Below are positions 11,275-23,617 of a stretch of DNA of 64,000 bases, piece by piece. The notes beneath the pieces were generated by a model that saw only the letters and a program-made list of their open reading frames with translations, did not search any database and had not been told where the DNA came from. Position numbers and translations under genes: made by a program. The first letter of the stretch is position 1. Each line of letters starts with the position of its first letter. This DNA is from Orientallactaga sibirica (lineage: Eukaryota > Chordata > Mammalia > Rodentia > Dipodidae): contig JAEOAD010000029.1 of NCBI GenBank assembly GCA_036365145.1, positions 20,693,001-20,757,000 of the forward strand, given 5' to 3'.

Positions 11275-12805
11275 ATTAGAAAAATATCCTAAAATTCATA
11301 AGGAAATACAAAAAAATTCCAGATGGGCCACAATAATGCTGACCAAAAAATTTAAGGCTAGAGATGTTACACTACCTGGCCTCAAATTATACTACAGAGC
11401 CATAGTAACAAAAGCAGCCTGATACTGAAGAAAATAGATACGCAACCTATAGGACTATAAATCCACACAACTATAGACAACTTAATTGCCACAGAAGTGC
11501 CAAAAACATACAACAGATTAAGAACAGGTTCTTTAATGCATAATGTTGGTAAAACTAAATATTCTCAAGTATAAGAATGAAATTATATCCATACATATCA
11601 CCCAGTACAAAAATCAACTTAAACTAGATCAAACTCCTTAATGTAAACATTCAACCTTTGAAAATATCAGGGGAGGACAGAAAGAACATAAAGATACATT
11701 CATTGGCAAGTACTATCTGAACAGTACTCTGATGCTCACAATAATGAAGAGTTGACAAGAGTGAATGGGTAAACATACAAAACTTGGATACAACAAAAGA
11801 TGTAACTAACAGATGGAAGAAGCAGTTTACAGAGTAGGAGTACTTATTTTCAAACTATTTGTCCAATAAGAGATTCATATCCAAAATGTATAAAAAATAC
11901 AAATAGGTAATAACTACATCAAAAAGTTTTCAGAAAGTCACTTGGGAAATAAAGCCAACAATGGAAAAATGGGGCTTCTGCCCAGAAAAGCAAAGAGTTT
12001 AAAGCAGCAACAGAATTGGAGAAATCTTTGTTACCTATGCATCTAAGAGAGGGAAATATCTGAAATATAAAGTAACTAAATAAAAATCTATGGACTGGAG
12101 AGGTGGCTTAACAGTGAAGGCATTTCCCGTGAATCCAAAGGACCCAGGTTCTATTTCCTGGGACACACTTAGGACAGATGCACAAGGGGCACATGTGTCT
12201 GGAGTTCGTTTGTAGTAGCTCGAAGCCCTGGTTTTCCAATTCTCTCTCTATCTGTCTCTCTTCTCTCTATCTCTCTACTTGCAATTTTTTTTTAATTTTA
12301 AAAATCTAAACTAAACAAGAAGTCAGAAAAGCCTACCAATGAATGGGTTAGTGAAATTAATTATTTTCGAGAGAGAAAGTGTAAATGACCAATAGCCATG
12401 TGAAAACCTATTAAGCCTCAGTCACCAGAGAAATACAAATCAAAACTACATTGAGGTTTTATTTTACTCAAGTCAAAATGGCAGTCAGTGAAAAAATAAA
12501 AATAGAAAAACAAATGAATAAGTAGCAAATGCTGGTGAGGTGGTGGACAAAGGGGAACCTGTATGCCATGCTATATGTAATGTAAATTAATCCAGCCACT
12601 GTGGAAGTCAATATGGATTTTTCTAAAAAAAAAAAACTAAAAATATATCTAATATCTGACTCAGGTACACTACTTGTAAGTATTTACAAAGGACTCCAAG
12701 TCAACACTTCAAAATTTGCTTTAGTAGTTTTCATGAAAGCTCATTTATGGTACAAACCCAAATATCCAATAACACAGGAATGGTTAAGGAAAATATACAG
12801 AGTAA
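11275..12805 (+). pseudogene. L1 ORF2 C-terminal fragment
   Basis: Forward L1 with many stops. It covers the region after RT: a GAAATACAAAAAAATTCCAG segment, the TTACACTACCTGGCCTCAAA segment, and near 12420 the CACCAGAGAAATACAAATCA segment, all typical of mammalian L1 ORF2 3' halves. A DIP-type SINE at 12092-12300 splits it, and it is cut at 12805 by an unclassified insert. Confidence 0.88.
12092..12300 (+). repeat. DIP-type SINE
   Basis: The head GACTGGAGAGGTGGCTTAAC starts at about 12092. The body has GGAGTTCGTTTGTAGTAGCT, then a CT-rich block (12240-12277). Confidence 0.85.
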
Positions 12806-13190
12806 GGGCTAAGGTGCTCTCCCCTAGGCTGGGGAACAGCTGAGGGAAAACTCACAACTGCAAGTTCCCAAGTGGTCAGAGAGCTCTCCTTGCAGAGGTA
12901 TTTTTAATCTTATTGTGGTAAGTTTTTTTCCTGCTCGGGTGAACCAGTGGGATAGCTGGTCGGTTAGGACTAGGGCTGCCTCGGAAAGAGGCTAGCCCTG
13001 ACAAGTTTAAATCCTATGAAAGACCTCCCTCCCAAGAGGGGTCCTGTTTGTTTATGAAAAACAGGTCTAGGGAAGTAGGAAAGAGATAAGAAGTCAGAAC
13101 ATCTTTGATTTCTAGCTAGTGCAGTTTCCTGCCTTTTTACTTTTAGGGGCCCAGTCACCCTAACTGCCTACTCTCTCTCAATATGGCATA
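12806..13190. repeat. Unclassified GC-richer insert within L1
   Basis: About 380 bp of sequence unlike the surrounding L1, with higher GC and a few imperfect inverted repeats (for example CCCCTAGGCTGGGG at 12820, and GGACTAGGGC with GCTAGCCCTG). L1 sequence resumes on the right as 3' untranslated region. It could be a diverged LTR or another non-autonomous element. I see no clear termini or target duplication. Confidence 0.4.
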
Positions 13191-13390
13191 AAAGTAGAAT
13201 CCAAGTTGTCTAGGAGAAGAAATGTGTACTGAGGAGAAGCAACGAGGGAAAGGTACAAGATTATATAAGGATTATGCATAATGCATATTATAAACTTGCA
13301 TGAAAATGTCTTTATGTAACACCTGACCCTGAGCAATGAATATATACAATGAAAAATTAAAAAAATAAGAAACAAGGTTAAAAAAACATT
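13191..13390 (+). repeat. L1 3' untranslated end
   Basis: CATGAAAATGTCTTTATGTAAC followed by A-rich sequence resembles the end of rodent L1 3' UTRs. The A-rich tail is at about 13350-13387. Confidence 0.6.
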
Positions 13391-14110
13391 TAATATCATT
13401 ACTCCTCAAGGAAAGAAAAGTCACATTTAAACCTCAGTGAAAATAGCAAATGTTAACAATCAAGAACAGTAACAAATTCTGCTAAATTTGAGAATGATGA
13501 AAAATCCTTACATACTATTAGTGGGAATGCAGATTAGTGCAGCCATCAAGGAAATCAGAAATAAATAAGTAAATAAAATCCCCAATCTCAAAGTGGAGTG
13601 ACCATGTGATCTGATCCACCTGTCATACTTCCTGGGCATTTTATCCAAAGGAGTTAAAGCCAGCTTGTAGTAGAGATACCTACATGCCCTTGTCTATTGT
13701 TCAGAATAATCAAGTTATGAAATCAACTGAGGTGCACAACAGATGAATAAAGAAATGTGGTTTGTGTGCATACAGGTGTATTATTTATCTATAAAGAAAA
13801 ACAAAATAATGCTTACAGGAAAATACCTAAAACTAAAAATTATATTAAGTGAAATAAATTAGACACACAAAGACATGTTTATAATTTCTCTCATATAATA
13901 TCTGGACACAAAAATATGTGATAAGAAATAGAAGGAAACTAATACAGAAAAGAAAGGAAACCAGCAGGTGGTAGAGTAGAGAAATGAGGGTAATGGGGGA
14001 AGGTAAATAACATCAAGTTATATTCACATATGAAAATGTCATTACAAAAATCATTAACTTGTCTAATTAATATGCACTAATCAGCCTAAGGAAACACAAA
14101 AGAACGTGCC
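13391..14110 (+). repeat. Second L1 3' fragment (ORF2 end and 3' UTR)
   Basis: The L1 ORF2 3' end is repeated: ACTATTAGTGGGAATGCAGA, ACAGATGAATAAAGAAATGTGG, then an ATGAAAATGTCATTACAAAA 3' UTR segment. Stops are frequent. It is a separate and older copy, since the same part of L1 appears just upstream. Confidence 0.75.
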
Positions 14111-15290
14111 AATTAGTAACAATAATAATGACAGTAAGCAAGCTGAGATCCCATGTGAGAACAAAAAGGTGACAGGGCACACAGTATCTCAAGGGTAAGA
14201 ACCAGGTAGAAAAGGAACCAGAATAAAATAAAATTCATACAAACCACAAGGACTTCACTTTGGAGAAAACCATGAAAATATACTTGGCTTCATCATTAGG
14301 TGAAGCAAGAAGCTAAATGAAAATAGAATAAAAGATTGTCAGAAATCATTTTAGTAGGAATATGATTGATACAACCTGTCTGAAGTTGGAAGGGAAATGC
14401 ATTATTTTTCATGCTTGTATTCTAAATAGAATTGCCTGAGGTCTTATAGGAATGGAATGTGAGATGTGAGATATATGACTGAGAATAACTCATATTGCAC
14501 ACATGTAAGTGGAATGAAAGGAAGTTCCATATAGCATCACCAAAGCTTTTTTTTTTTTTTTAACCATTCCAAGGGGTCTAATGCTGATTTCTTATACATG
14601 ACATGAATATCTAGTTAGTTTTATTGGTCACCAAATAAAGTGGAAAATAATTAAAATCATACCTATGAACAAGAAAAAATGCAGGCAAAAATGAACTTAA
14701 GAGACTGTCCCAGCTTTGGTTATTGAGACTCTTATTAAGTTGTTGATGCTAGGCAGACAGGTTGTCAAGCCCTAGTGACAGACTGAGTAAATTCCACTAT
14801 TGTATGCTAATACAGTCAGTAGTCCTGTATGAAAATCATGTGTGCCCATCAGCAAAGAGCATCTAGCCTGCAGAGCCACCTGTCTCATTACCCAAACATT
14901 TAGACCGAGACTCTTTCCTCTGATGGTGACTGTGGAAGGGCTAATGGTCTCTTAGGCATTTCCAAACACAGTCATCTGGATGAATAAAAGAGAGCCTGAC
15001 AGTAAGAGCCAGTGACAGTAAAGAACCCGACTTTAGCAAGAGCCTTTGTGAGGACCACTGAGAATACTTCAACTATTTTTCCAGTCTTGAAAAGGAAACT
15101 ACATACACAAACATATAAACACACATACACTATTTTATCTTTCGTCTTTTATTTAATGTATGTTGAATATGTATGTGTGTTTATATGTTTAAGGGCACAC
15201 TGTGTAGGGGTATACATGTATGTGTTGGTTCACATGTGTATAGAGGGTAGAGCTTGACATGTGGGGGAGGAATGGTCTTAAGACATTTTA
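14111..15290. other. Mostly unique sequence
   Basis: No gene recognised. A T-run lies at 14547-14562. An open frame of 81 codons at 15012-15257 is partly (CA)-type low complexity and is not convincing. Confidence 0.5.
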
Positions 15291-15296
15291 CTTCTC

Positions 15297-15495
15297 TTTA
15301 TTTTATTTTATTTTATTTTATTTTATTTTATTTTATTTTATTTATTTTATTTTTCCTGAGGTTGAGTCTCTATCTAGCCCAGATTGACCTGGAATTTATT
15401 CTGTAGTCTCAGGGTGGCCTCAAACTCACAGTGATCCTCCTACCTCTGCCTCCTGAGTGCCAGGATTAAAGGTGTGTGCCACCAAGCCCAGCTTT
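15297..15495 (-). repeat. B1 SINE with (TTTTA)n tail
   Basis: An expanded (TTTTA)n array (about 15297-15355), which is the A-rich tail read on the opposite strand, is followed by reverse-complement B1 (CAGATTGACCTGGAATTTAT to CACCAAGCCCAGCTTT). Confidence 0.92.
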
Positions 15496-15500
15496 CTTTT

Positions 15501-15541
<41 letters not shown>

Positions 15542-15564
15542 TTATTTATTTATTTATTTATTTA
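15501..15564. repeat. (TCTA)n(TTTA)n compound tetranucleotide
   Basis: About ten TCTA units followed by about six TTTA units, sitting between a B1 and a B4-like SINE. Confidence 0.95.
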
Positions 15565-15577
15565 GTAATATATCATT

Positions 15578-15770
15578 CTTTGAGACAGGGTCTCTACCTG
15601 AACCTAGAGCTCACCAAATTGGGTAGACTAGCTAGCCAGTGAGCCCCAAGGTTTCTCTTGTCTCCATTACTTAGTACTGGGATTACATGCAGGAACCAGC
15701 ACATCCTGCCATTTGTGTTGGGGATTCATCTCACCCCTCATGGTTGGATGGCAAACACCTGAGTCATTTC
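15578..15770 (-). repeat. B4-like SINE
   Basis: Reverse-complement B4 (tRNA/B1 composite): GAGACAGGGTCTCTACCTGA, AGCTCACCAAATTGGGTAGA, GTACTGGGATTACATGCAGG. Confidence 0.75.
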
Positions 15771-15932
15771 TTTAGCCTCAAATTTAGTGTTTTTATGTGG
15801 GGTTTTCCCCAGTATCTCAAATATTTTGGGGAAACAAGCCAATATACTTTCTGTAACCTCAAATCAATTGAGCTTTTTTTTAAACTCATGTAAAATCATG
15901 AGCCAAAGTTTTTACACTTTTCTCTTTCTTAG

Positions 15933-16314
15933 TGTAACAGATAGCTATATGTCACTGGGATGAACCTCCAAATTCGGCACAGTTTACAAGAGGAAGAAGG
16001 GATTTATTTGAAGTTTATAGATCCAGGGAAAGTTCCATAATGGCAGAAGAAGTTGCCCCCTTTTTACAGGACCAAGCTGAGAGAGAGAAAAGCCAAAACC
16101 ACCACACCAGCACAGGCAAGCATACTTAGGGACTCCAGGCTATACTCAAGCATTTTGCATATCTTTAGACTGAAATTCCAAATCCAACCCATACCTTAGG
16201 GCTGGACCCTAGGGTCCACCCAGTGACACCTCCTCCAGCCAGGAGGCTGTAGCTCTAAGCAGCTTTACTAAAACTCCAGAATCTTTTGTGGAGCAATCAA
16301 TTCAAGCTACCACA
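15933..16314 (-). repeat. Solo MaLR LTR, older member of the young family
   Basis: Same family as the LTRs at 6576 and 8198 but clearly diverged: TGTAACAGATAGC at left, AGCTACCACA at right, with the GATCCAGGGAAAGTTCCATAATGGC core. No matching target duplication is visible. Confidence 0.82.
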
Positions 16315-16595
16315 CATAAAAGTAACATTCTAAATTTGATCCTTTTATACATGTGATTCCAGAGAACAAGTGATAGTTATGCAAGCACTTTTACCTTACA
16401 GAACTATGTTACATGTACTCCTTTTATTTCACTAGCACAAATAACAGATATACACACAGGCACAGGAAAATACCATAACCATCATTATGACTATGGGCAC
16501 TTTTCAATGAAATAAACTATGACTGATTGAATAGTGTGACCCGGTATTATAAGTAATAGAATCACAATTTGAATTAAGTCTTTGATCTCTAATGT

Positions 16596-16748
16596 GTGTG
16601 TGTGTGGGGTTTGCGGTAGGTTCTCCCTCTAGTCCAGGCTGACCTAGAATTCACTATGTATTCTCAGGGTGGCCTTGAACTCACAGTGATCCTCCTACCT
16701 CTGCCTCCCGAGTGCTGGAATTAAAGGAGTGTGCCACCAAGCCCTGCC
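16596..16748 (-). repeat. B1 SINE
   Basis: Reverse-complement B1 with a GT-rich left end, CAGGCTGACCTAGAATTCAC and GAGTGCTGGAATTAAAGG. Confidence 0.9.
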
Positions 16749-16858
16749 CTAGATCTCTAAAATATTTATCATTAATTACTCTAACATACAGTATAAACAA
16801 AAAGAAAAAGAAAGCAGTAAGAACTTTTTTTTTTTTTTATTCAAACACAGGGAATTTG

Positions 16859-17075
16859 TGGCTGGGGAGATTGCTCAGTGGTTAAAGGTACTTATTTGCA
16901 AAGTCTGATGGCCCCAGGTTCAGTTCCCTAATGCTCATATAAAGCGAGATGCCCAAATGGTACATATATCTGAGTTTCTTTATACCAGCAGGAGGCCCTC
17001 ACATGCTCATGCTCTCTCCCTCGCTTTCTCTCTCTCCCTTTCTCAAATAAATAAATAAATAAAAATTAAATATAT
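16859..17075 (+). repeat. DIP-type SINE
   Basis: GTGGCTGGGGAGATTGCTCA head, GGCCCCAGGTTCAGTTCCC box-B-like segment, CT-rich block and (AAAT)n tail. Confidence 0.85.
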
Positions 17076-18604
17076 CATATATCCACTAAGTTTAAAAAAA
17101 AAAACATATAAGCAAATAAGACTATTTCCTTAAAGGCCTTAGGCTCCTTCATAAACTATTAGTTATGATGGTACCTAGTAATTGACTTTCTAAAAGCTAG
17201 CATGGAAGATTTTAATACTTGTATTCTGTGAGAGATATAGCATATTATATATTATAATATATTATATTATATTATATTATATTATATTATATGAAAGCCA
17301 TTATTATTCAAAAATTATAAGCATTTAGAACAGTACTTTATTTGAATTCAATACTTTATGCCAGGTAAATAATAACAGCTCATTCTATTTCCTTTACTCA
17401 GAAATAATTAAACACCTGATTCATGTTGTAGAAGGTCTTATTTATGTTTTCAACAAAACACTTTTGGTCTACCATCTCCAGTGCTATACTTACCTTGTAG
17501 GAAGATGATAAAAAGGATTTTTTGCTTTTGCCTCTGAAAAGCTCATCATCTTGTTTGAAATAGCATAGTTAAGGAGAAATGAAGATTAATTTTACATTCA
17601 CAATACATGCAAAATAGGGAAATCCAAACATAGAGTCAATATATTAGTTGAAAATATTCTCTTTAAAAGAATCATAGCATACAATACAAAATATTACAAG
17701 TATAATATACTACAGTTTACTAAAGCAATGCCCTACAACAAAATAAATAGAGAAAAAATTGGTCAGCTCCTGATTTGGTTCTCAAACACCAAATCCTATA
17801 ACTCAACAAATATCACAAAGGAAATCAGTGGCTATGTCCTAAAAACACATCAACTCCACTTGTCGTGTTTATAAAACTGAATTGCTTAGTCCACCATGAC
17901 CCTGTAAATATGCTCATCTTGTCTATCCTTTGCCTCTTTGGATAATCACTGTACCATTGACTTAGACATTTACTTACACAGGCTTCTATAAATGTCTCCA
18001 AGAAATCTTGACTTCCAAGTATTTATTAGGTTCATTTTAACTTCTTCATCAGGAGAACTTTGAGAGGTTACAATGAACTTTCTCTGTAAAACCGGTTGTT
18101 TGCTGGATGTGCCCTTATTCAGATGATTAGCATATATTCAATAAGTGAATACACACTGAAGAGTCATGCTGCAAAGTGATTCAAAATACAATAAATCATG
18201 GAACCACAATTGCGGATACATATTATTTCTCACCAGGTGTTTGGGAATACAGAAACACACTGTAATTTTTTTTTTTTTACTGCTTATTTTTTGAAACAAT
18301 TGGAAAATGCGCCAGGAATGACAATCAGGCAAATAAATTTATGCCACACAAATCATTTAACCATAAGCAACGTTATTAAATAGCCTCCCATTGATAGCCT
18401 ACACTGAAACAGCTGGCTTGATGGCTGGATATTAACAAAAAGAAAATAAAATTTCTTTTGCAGTCAAAACACCTTCTTTCAAATTCATAATCAGTTTCTT
18501 TATTTAAAGTAACCTGAGGAAGACAAACCAGACTAATTAATGCTGACAACTGGGTTCTAACAAAACTCCAATCAGATGTCTGCTTTGCTTTATGGTAATC
18601 ATAG
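17076..18604. other. Unique AT-rich sequence
   Basis: Contains an imperfect (TATTA)n array at 17240-17292. No gene or other named repeat recognised. Confidence 0.55.
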
Positions 18605-18765
18605 CTAGCGTCTACTGTGTACTTATCAAGGGCCAAACACTATTCTCAGTGTTTTATCTATTAACTCAATCAATCTTCACAGCAATTCTGTAAACATTAT
18701 TAGGATTTTCTATGTAACTTTAGATCAGTGCAAAATGGGAATCAGAGTCTTTTGTTCAGAAACTG
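18605..18765 (-). repeat. MIR-type ancient SINE
   Basis: CTACTGTGTACTTATCAAGGGCC, ACACTATTCTCAGTGTTTTA and ATCTTCACAGCAATTCTG fit a MIR core in reverse orientation. Confidence 0.6.
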
Positions 18766-18782
18766 TGAGATGTATTTTTCTG

Positions 18783-19130
18783 GGGCTGAGGAAATGGCTC
18801 AGTCAACAAAGCACTTGCTGCAAAAGCATGAGGACCTGAATCGAGATACCCAGCATTCAAGGAAATGTCAGGAGGACATGATTGCCCACCTGTAGTACTG
18901 ACACTTGGGAGGTAGGTATAGGTGATCCCAAGGTAAGATGGCTAGCGAGACTAGCCACATCAGCAAGCTCTGAGTTCAGTGAGAGACACCGAGTGAACTC
19001 ATAAAGTCAACAGCAGTCAGGAAGACAGCTGTTGTCAACCTCGGGCTTCCACATGCTTGCACAGTCACATGCTTGCACACTCACATGCATGCTTACCCAC
19101 AGACATCTATACATGCACACATGCATACTA
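18783..19130 (+). repeat. B4/RSINE1-like SINE
   Basis: An ID-like head (GGGGCTGAGGAAATGGCTCA) is fused to a B1-like middle (GTAGTACTGACACTTGGGAGG...GAGTTCAGTGAGAGACACC). The usual CACATGC-rich end follows (19053-19130). Confidence 0.8.
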
Positions 19131-19204
19131 TATACACATATGCACACTAAAGACAAGAATATTTTTTCTTCATCTGTTGTCTTTTACCTGATAATGATAT
19201 TTCT

Positions 19205-19395
19205 TTTCTTAAACATCTTATTATTTATTTACTTAAGAGGGGAGGGAATATGGGTGAGCCAGAACCTATAGCTCTGGCAAACTCCAACACATGCACTACT
19301 TTGTGTATCCAGATTTATGTGGGTACTGGGGAACCAAACTAGGCCAGTAGGTTTTGTAAGCAAGCACCTTTAACTTCTAGGTATCTGCCCAGCCT
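19205..19395 (-). repeat. DIP-type SINE
   Basis: (TTAT)n-type tail, a short GA-rich block, and a reverse-complement tRNA-like head decayed to GTATCTGCCCAGCC at 19395. Confidence 0.75.
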
Positions 19396-19814
19396 GTTAG
19401 TGATATTTGTTATTTGCTATTTCATATTTTGCTCCCTTACACATAGGGAATCTCTTTTTACAGACAAGGCCAGTAAAGGCAGAATTTGAACATCTGGACA
19501 TGATAACTTGATCAGGAAGGAGAAGGTGACACACAGCAGTGATACAGTGCTTTGCTGCAGGGAACCTGGGAAGAAGATTCACTTTCTGTATTGCATTGAC
19601 CTTGACCATGGAGTGCTACAGGATGTGGAGCTGCTGCTACCATTACACTGTCTAAAGAAAAACACAGATATCTGTGCTGTATATTAAACTCTTGGCTGCG
19701 ATATACTTCTTTTTGTTTTCTTCATTAGCTTACAGTAGCCCATTTGTTCCAATTGTAGTTGAGTCCAGCCTCAGTTGAGTTTGCAGTATATTATAGGCAT
19801 AAAAATGTTATCTT
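19396..19814. other. Unique sequence
   Basis: No gene or repeat recognised. A 70-codon minus-strand frame (19397-19609) has no domain features. Confidence 0.45.
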
Positions 19815-21654
19815 CACTTAGTATAATCCTTTCCAGATCCATCCATTTTCCTGCAAAGTGAGGTAACCCAGGTTCAGAAAGCCAAATGTCACATGTTCTC
19901 TCTCATATGTGGATCCTAGCTACAAATGTATAGACTTGTGTGTGAACTGGAACCAAAAATAGGTACCAGAAACCAGTAAGCTGGTAAAAGGCTCTAAGGA
20001 AGGGAGGAAAGGGAAGGACTTAAGTGTATGGTATTGCACATATGTAAGTAGAAGAACAGATTCCAGGGAGGGGAATGGCCTAAGTGAGGCCATGGGAAGA
20101 GAATGCGAAAAAGAAGGGCAAGGGGAGGGTCAATCAAAATTCAACATATTGTGAATAAGACTTATGTAAACCTACTTTTTTGAATAATAGCACATCTAGA
20201 AGCTGTAGACTTTTCCTAGAAAATTTTCAGTGCCTGGGATGGGATACCTTCCAATGAGTTGTTGGCCAAGGACATCCCGGTAACCTCCAAAACATTAAAG
20301 GCTTTTGCCAAAGCCCTTGGTTTCCTTTAAGAAACACATAGTAAGACCCTATTGCTGAATTTATCTCTTGCCTGAGAGGCAAGGTCACTGAGAAAGCAAG
20401 CTGGTGCTGAGCAGAAAACCTTCTCCCTGTAGACCAGCCAACTGAAAGCTGGAAAAAGCTGCACTGCATGCAGCCATATGGGAGACAGAAGTCATCAGCA
20501 GTGAAAACAGTAGACACTGAATATTCAAGTTTGGCCATACAGGCCCAATGACTGAACGGGTGCAATAGTGGCATGTCTACTCTTGGGATAACCAACTGCT
20601 CCATAATTGGGCTGAAGGCCCTCTCTACGGGGGGTTGGGGGTAGGGAATACATACCTGGTACTGAAAAACCTAAGCAAAAGGCTATGGCAGGTGAGGTCA
20701 TGAGCCTTAGGGGTATAAAGCCTGCTCTTGTCTGACTAAATGTATATATTATTCCCACCAAACTGCCCTGGGGGCACTACACTTAATGTTCATGTTCACA
20801 TATTAACGCTACTTCTGGTTAGAGAAGCTTCTCTTTTCAGATGGTGATGACCACTGGGATGACCCAAAAGGCAACATAGTGCTGAGAAGAAGGGATAGAA
20901 GAGTGCCCAGCACTGAAACATCTCTGTCACACCCTCCAAGGCTCAGGGACCATTGTGGAAGAGGGGTGGATAGAATGGAAGAGCCAAAGGAAGGGTATGA
21001 CTTCTTACAAGGTAACTGCCCAGACAGAAATTGGCCTCGATATCCATGACCTTGCAGTGCCTATCAATACCTCCGCAAGACCCTCAAAAATAGAAGAAAA
21101 AGATGATGACATCAAATTAAAAGAGAGACTAATGGAGAGAGGGAGGGGATATGATGGACATTGGAGTTCTAAAGTGGAATGGGGGGACGGGAGGGAAATA
21201 TCATATGTTTTTTGTATGTAAGTATAGAAGGTGTTGTTGCAGACAGCTTCAGGTTCGCTAAGATGAACTTCCAGACCAGGCACAGTTATGGAGGAAGGGA
21301 TATTATTTATTGAAGCTTACAGATCCAGGGCAAGTTCCATAAAGGCAGGAAAAGCAGCCTGCTCTTCACAGGGCCAAACAGAGAGAGAGAAAGCTGACCA
21401 GCCACCACAGCACACAGAGCAAAACTACAGCCAAAAGGTCACACAGCACACTTCAGGAACTCCTGCTAGGCACATTTGCATATCTTTACAATGGAATCTC
21501 AAACCCACCATTAACATCTTAAGACCAGCCCCCAGTGACATTGCCTCTAGAAAGGTGATTGCAGATACAAACTATAACTAATAAAACACAGAATATATTG
21601 GGGGACATATATTCAAACTACCACAGGTGTCAACAAAAAAATAATTTAAAAAAA
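19815..21654 (+). repeat. L1 3' end with 5' inversion (twin priming)
   Basis: From about 19858 rightward this is plus-strand L1 (GTGAGGTAACCCAGG...GTTCTCTCTCATATGTGG, then a long 3' UTR). The 43 bases just left (about 19815-19857) are the adjacent upstream L1 segment in reverse complement: CACTTAGTATAATCCTTTCC, then ATCCATTTTCCTGC. The same segment occurs uninverted relative to its L1 at 27325-27365. A solo LTR (21235-21625) is inserted near the 3' end, and the L1 tail resumes to about 21654. Confidence 0.8.
21235..21625 (-). repeat. Solo MaLR LTR with exact target duplication
   Basis: 391 bp, same family as the LTRs at 6576 and 8198. Flanked by GGTGT on both sides (21230-21234 and 21626-21630). 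With a single LTR and an intact target duplication, it arose by recombination between the LTRs of a full element. It sits inside an L1 3' UTR. Confidence 0.93.
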
Positions 21655-22095
21655 TGTTATGTTCCTCTCTACATTCCACAAACATGTCCAGGCTCCAGTT
21701 CCCAGAATGTATACCTATGTTACTTTGCATGGGGAAAACACTTTGCATATATAATTAAGCTGAATTTCTTCACATCACAACAGCATCCTGGGATATCCAG
21801 GTGGACCCAATCTAGTCATAAGGGGTCCTGTGAGAGAGTGTATGAAACAGAAAAGGATATACTAATGCCGGAAAGAGATGGGCGTGATTCAGAGACATAA
21901 GCCAAAAGAATGAGGGGTAATGTCTAGAGATGATGGAAATCACAATGAAATGGATTTCCCCAAAGAGTATCCAGAAGGAAGTCTTCTGATATATATCTGA
22001 CTTCAGACCTCTCAAGTACACTATTTAAGTCTGTTCTCTTAAGTTTCTAAATTTATAGGAGTTTGTTACAGCATCAATAGAAATCTAATGTAACA
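21655..22095 (+). repeat. MLT1-like MaLR LTR
   Basis: Ordered matches to the MLT1 type: CCTATGTTACTTTGCATGG, CTTTGCATATATAATTAAG, GATATCCAGGTGGACCCAAT, AAGGGGTCCTGTGAGAGAG, and the end GTTACAGCATCAATAGAAATC to TAACA. Ancient and diverged. Confidence 0.7.
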
Positions 22096-23617
22096 TTTCT
22101 TACAGAAAGGATCCTAACACTAATTTATACCAGGATACAGAATTTATTCAAGTAAAAAAGAAAAGGAGTGGAGAGCTTTTGTTAGCAACACAAACAGAAG
22201 TTTATTTTCTAGTTTCTATGACTTTGTATGCAAACAAACTTGCAGAAAGAAAGTTATCTTTATTGCCATTTTACTATTTGATCATACTTTTGCCCAGTAC
22301 TCAAGCTTTTGACTGCTCTGGAGAATTTATTACCTGCACTACTTTAGATGAAGCTACAATGTCTAGTGAGGAACTCACTGTGGGGGATTCTAAAGTTTTA
22401 GAAAGAGACTCATTAGAACAGGTATTCTCAGTCTTTCTTCTACCCCTACAATCTCAGGGGACAAGTATGCACACATCAGGTAAAGTCTAATCATGCCTAG
22501 CTGATCCCTTCCTGCTCCTGTTGTGAGTCTCATCATTAGCAGTAACAACCTTATTGTGGTTTCCCATTCAACTGAAGAACAGATCTCAGCCTGGGCATGA
22601 AAAAGGAAATGCAAGCTACTTACTCACTTGGGGTTTTATCTAGAGTATTAATGGCATTGCCTGCTGACTTTATCTGGAGAATTGCTCCTGGAATATTTGC
22701 TTAGAATATATTTTTTATGAGGGATACAGAAAATTATAAAAATATCAGCCTTAACAAAGAGCTCTATATGAGTTGCTGGAAGAGATGTGTAATTGTCAAG
22801 ATGACTGAGAATGTATCACTCAGACTTGTGCCCTGGTCCAGCCCCATGGGCTAGGATATGGTTCTGAGAAGGAAAAAGCTATGGCTCTTTGAAACATTGA
22901 AAGGCAAGATGTGCCTTCTGAAGAAATAAACATGAGAAAGAGCTAATATAAACTTGAATGTGGGGACTGGGATACAGAATGAAGAGAGCCTTGGAGCACT
23001 CAGCTTTGGCACCTAAGCTCCAGCACTGCTGGCACCCACAGCAAAGACAAGAAGGGAGAATGAAGAGGAGTGCAGGCTGTCCTGGGGTGACCTTTATTGA
23101 AAGTTCCAGAAAGACGGGCAAATAACACAGTTATACCAGAAAAGACAAATTCATTTGCACAGATGACTGATGGAACATGGGCTGCTTTTGAGGTCAGAAA
23201 AGGCAAATTCATTATTAGATGGCTGATGGTACATGGTCTGCTTCTGATTTGGCAATGTTTGATAGGAGAAAGAACTAGAAACATAGGAATTGCTACAGTT
23301 CATGTGTCTAAGTTGTTGTACCCAAAGACAATGTAAGTCAAATAAGACACAGTAACTGATTTGCATTTTTTTCCTTCTTCTAACTTGCCCTTTCCATATG
23401 TAGACAAGCAGATTAAGTTCCCTTTCAGGAAGTTGGTCTCTCACTCTCTTGCTTTCTCTCTTCTCTCTCTTGTGTGTATACACACACACACACACACTCA
23501 CCAATAGAAAAGGATTCCCCAACACAAACAACTTATGTTTAAAGGTCATTTTCTAATTAAAAAAAGTATATTCTAAAGTGAAAGAAGGGAGGGAGGAAAC
23601 TAAAATTACCTTATCCT
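22096..23617. other. Mostly unique sequence, no gene identified
   Basis: Holds the longest non-repeat open frame of this stretch: 22179-22490 (+), 103 codons. It has a hydrophobic stretch near residues 29-42 (LLPFYYLIILLPST). I see no family, promoter or splice structure to support it. A (CA)n run lies at 23480-23498. Confidence 0.45.

Noticed and set aside
15297..15564. Possible CRISPR-like or regular array
   Set aside because: These are simple tandem microsatellites with no spacers, in a mammalian genome.
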